This document shows positions 60,613 through 64,000 of a DNA stretch of 64,000 nucleotides, piece after piece. The notes beneath the pieces are model-generated. The model made no database searches. It was not told the DNA's origin and was given only the letters and a program-made list of their open reading frames with translations. This DNA comes from Intrasporangium oryzae NRRL B-24470 (lineage in GTDB: Bacteria > Actinomycetota > Actinomycetes > Actinomycetales > Dermatophilaceae). A program made the position numbers and the translations under genes. Position 1 is the stretch's first letter. Every line of letters starts with the position of its first letter. The DNA is taken from positions 1 through 64,000 of the forward strand of contig NZ_AWSA01000003.1 in NCBI RefSeq assembly GCF_000576595.1, written 5' to 3'.

Positions 60613-61956
60613 ATGGCCAGCCGCACCTCCACCCCGCCCGCGCCCGCCCTCACCCGGGACACGGCCGGGACCGGCGCGCCCACGGGCCGCCTCACGGTCG
60701 CGCAGGGGGCGGCCCTGACGATCGGCGCCGTCCTCGGTACCGGCGTCATCACCCTGCCCGCCATCGCCGCCGACGTCGCCGGGCCGGCGTCCCTCGTCGC
60801 CTGGGCGACGCTCGTGCTCCTGTCGGTCCCGCTCGCGAGCACCTTCGGGGCGCTCGGCTCGCGGTACCCGGACCCGGGCGGCGTCTCCGGCTACGTGCGC
60901 CGGGCCTTCGGCGAGCGTGCGGCTGCGGCCGTCGGCTGGTGCTTCTACTTCGCGGTCCCGGTCGGGGCCCCGCCCGCGACGATGATGGCCGGCGGCTACG
61001 TCGCCGACGTCGTCGGGGGCGGACGCACAACGACCGTGGCCGTCGCCGCCGCGCTCATCGGCGTCACGTGGGCCATGAACGCGGCCGGGCTGCGCTTCTC
61101 CGGGCGGGTCCAGCTCGTCCTCGCGAGCACCCTCGCCCTGCTCATCACCGCGACGGTCGTCGTCTCCGGTCCGCACGCCCGCACCGAGAACCTCACCCCG
61201 TTCGCCCCGCACGGGTGGACCGCCGTCGGGTCGGCCGCCGCCCTCCTCGTCTGGGGCTTCGCCGGCTGGGAGGCGGTCGCCTCGCTCGCCGGCGACTACC
61301 GCCGGCCGCGCCATGACGTGCCGTGGGCGACCGGCATCGCCGTCGTCGTCGTCGGGGTCCTCTACCTCGGCCTCGCCGCGGCGAGCGTTCTCGTCCTCGG
61401 CCCGGGGGCCGCATCGAGCCAGGCACCCCTGTCCGACCTCATGGCCGTCGCGCTCGGCGACCAGGCCCGCGTCGTCACCGCCGTCGCGGCCCTCATGCTG
61501 ACGCTCGGTGCGACGAACGCCTACTTCGCGGGAGGATCGCGCCTCGGCGCGGCCCTCGCCCGCGACGGCGCCCTCCCGGCCGCGCTCGCCCGGGGGAGCG
61601 CGGCCGGGCAGGTCCCCCAGCGCAGCCTCGCCCTCATCACGATCCTGTCGACCGGGTCGCTCGCCGTGTCCGCGCGGCTCGGTCTCGGCCTCGAGCCCCT
61701 CATGCTCCTCGCGACGGGCTGCTTCACGCTCGTCTACGTCCTCGGCACGGCCGCCGCCGTGCGCCTCCTCCCCCGGTGGTCGCCGTCGTGGTGGCTCGCC
61801 GTCGTCGCCTTCGCGTCGGTCACCGCCCTGCTCGTCGTCAACGGCGTCCACGGCCTGTGGGCGCTCGGCCTCGTCGCCGCCTCCCTCGCCTACCGGGCGG
61901 TGCGCCGAACCGCCCCGGCCCCCTCCACGACCGCGGGCGACCCCGAGGCGGGCTGA
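60613..61956 (+). CDS. APC-superfamily amino acid permease
   Basis: 447 aa, about 12 membrane helices; the first helix GAALTIGAVLGTGVITLPAIAADVAGPAS holds the unwound Gly-rich substrate site of APC transporters, and helix 6 GFAGWEAVASLAGDYRRP the second. Probably imports an amino acid or amine. Divergent from the mocR-like gene that likely controls it. ATG 60613. Confidence 0.88.
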   Translation: MASRTSTPPAPALTRDTAGTGAPTGRLTVAQGAALTIGAVLGTGVITLPAIAADVAGPASLVAWATLVLLSVPLASTFGALGSRYPDPGGVSGYVRRAFGERAAAAVGWCFYFAVPVGAPPATMMAGGYVADVVGGGRTTTVAVAAALIGVTWAMNAAGLRFSGRVQLVLASTLALLITATVVVSGPHARTENLTPFAPHGWTAVGSAAALLVWGFAGWEAVASLAGDYRRPRHDVPWATGIAVVVVGVLYLGLAAASVLVLGPGAASSQAPLSDLMAVALGDQARVVTAVAALMLTLGATNAYFAGGSRLGAALARDGALPAALARGSAAGQVPQRSLALITILSTGSLAVSARLGLGLEPLMLLATGCFTLVYVLGTAAAVRLLPRWSPSWWLAVVAFASVTALLVVNGVHGLWALGLVAASLAYRAVRRTAPAPSTTAGDPEAG

Positions 61957-62020
61957 GCGGCATACGACCGGATGCCGCCGGGGCGGTCCGTTGCGGTCGA
62001 CCCCTCCCAGACCCAGCCCC

Positions 62021-62026
62021 TACACT
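62021..62026 (+). promoter_or_regulatory. -10 box (TACACT) of the second APC permease gene
   Basis: TACACT, 8 nt before GTG 62035. Confidence 0.5.
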
Positions 62027-62034
62027 GCTCGGCC

Positions 62035-63987
<1,953 letters not shown>

Positions 63988-64000
63988 CCGTCCGGGGTCG

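Noticed and set aside
57850-61956. 1368-codon reading frame spanning four genes
   Set aside because: Its first two thirds are Arg/Pro/Gly-rich out-of-frame translation of the MFS gene and antisense of the MocR gene; only the APC segment is real.

Overview
The window is high-GC (about 70%) actinobacterial chromosome with densely packed genes on both strands. Gene content, including DUF1206, DUF3516-type helicase, DUF3618/holin cassette, GerW, MocR and PopR/ClgR-ClpP loci, suggests an Intrasporangiaceae-like organism. That placement is inference from gene content. No rRNA, convincing tRNA, CRISPR array, insertion sequence or prophage was seen. About 60 genes are supported.

Layout. 0-10 kb: truncated-looking nucleotidyltransferase, secreted esterase, Ski2-like RNA helicase with a coupled hydrolase, DUF1206 and DUF1345 membrane proteins, and a lipid operon (diacylglycerol-kinase-like plus two PAP2 phosphatases). 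10-20 kb: ATP-grasp protein, slipin, CoA-transferase family III, M20 peptidase-MFS operon, GH13 enzyme with a hydrolase, and topoisomerase IB. 20-32 kb: LLM flavin oxidoreductase fused to hemerythrin, PfpI protein, DUF4395, MFS exporter, endonuclease IV-like protein, DUF4118, DUF3224, a three-gene envelope operon (low-complexity protein, holin-like protein, DUF3618), GNAT and a DrrAB-type ABC exporter. 32-39 kb: XRE regulator with two clpP genes, PucR regulator divergent from a ferredoxin-reductase/fatty-acid-desaturase pair whose reductase carries 39 perfect copies of a 12-bp repeat. 39-51 kb: katG, O-methyltransferase, DUF2207, ACT, FAD dehydrogenase, small membrane proteins, GerW, dinB, SRPBCC, GH32-like enzyme and SDR. 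51-64 kb: a 60-aa membrane protein behind a leader peptide, penicillin acylase, DUF2237, Cys-rich pentapeptide protein, lipoprotein, DUF389, MFS, MocR regulator divergent from an APC permease, and a second large APC permease.

Three signals cut across the genes. (1) The 9-mer GCGGCATAC occurs at least 34 times, on both strands about equally, in genes (all reading frames) and between genes, once as the two arms of a hairpin; roughly one occurrence would be expected by chance. It looks like a DNA-level signal (uptake-sequence-like, methylation or recombination site). (2) An intergenic palindromic repeat family with core TACGGCACTGCCCA sits at four loci, mostly behind gene ends. (3) Many genes carry a TANNNT-like -10 box 5-8 nt before the start codon with no Shine-Dalgarno, the signature of leaderless mRNAs; at two loci this drives a short upstream ORF whose stop overlaps the next start (ATGA).

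Genes likely working together: the PucR/reductase/desaturase locus resembles the mycobacterial DesA3-Rv3230c acyl-CoA desaturase pair; the XRE regulator and clpP pair resemble Streptomyces popR-clpP3-clpP4, with TCTGCC/GGCAGA half-sites ahead of the first clpP; MocR probably controls the adjacent APC permease.
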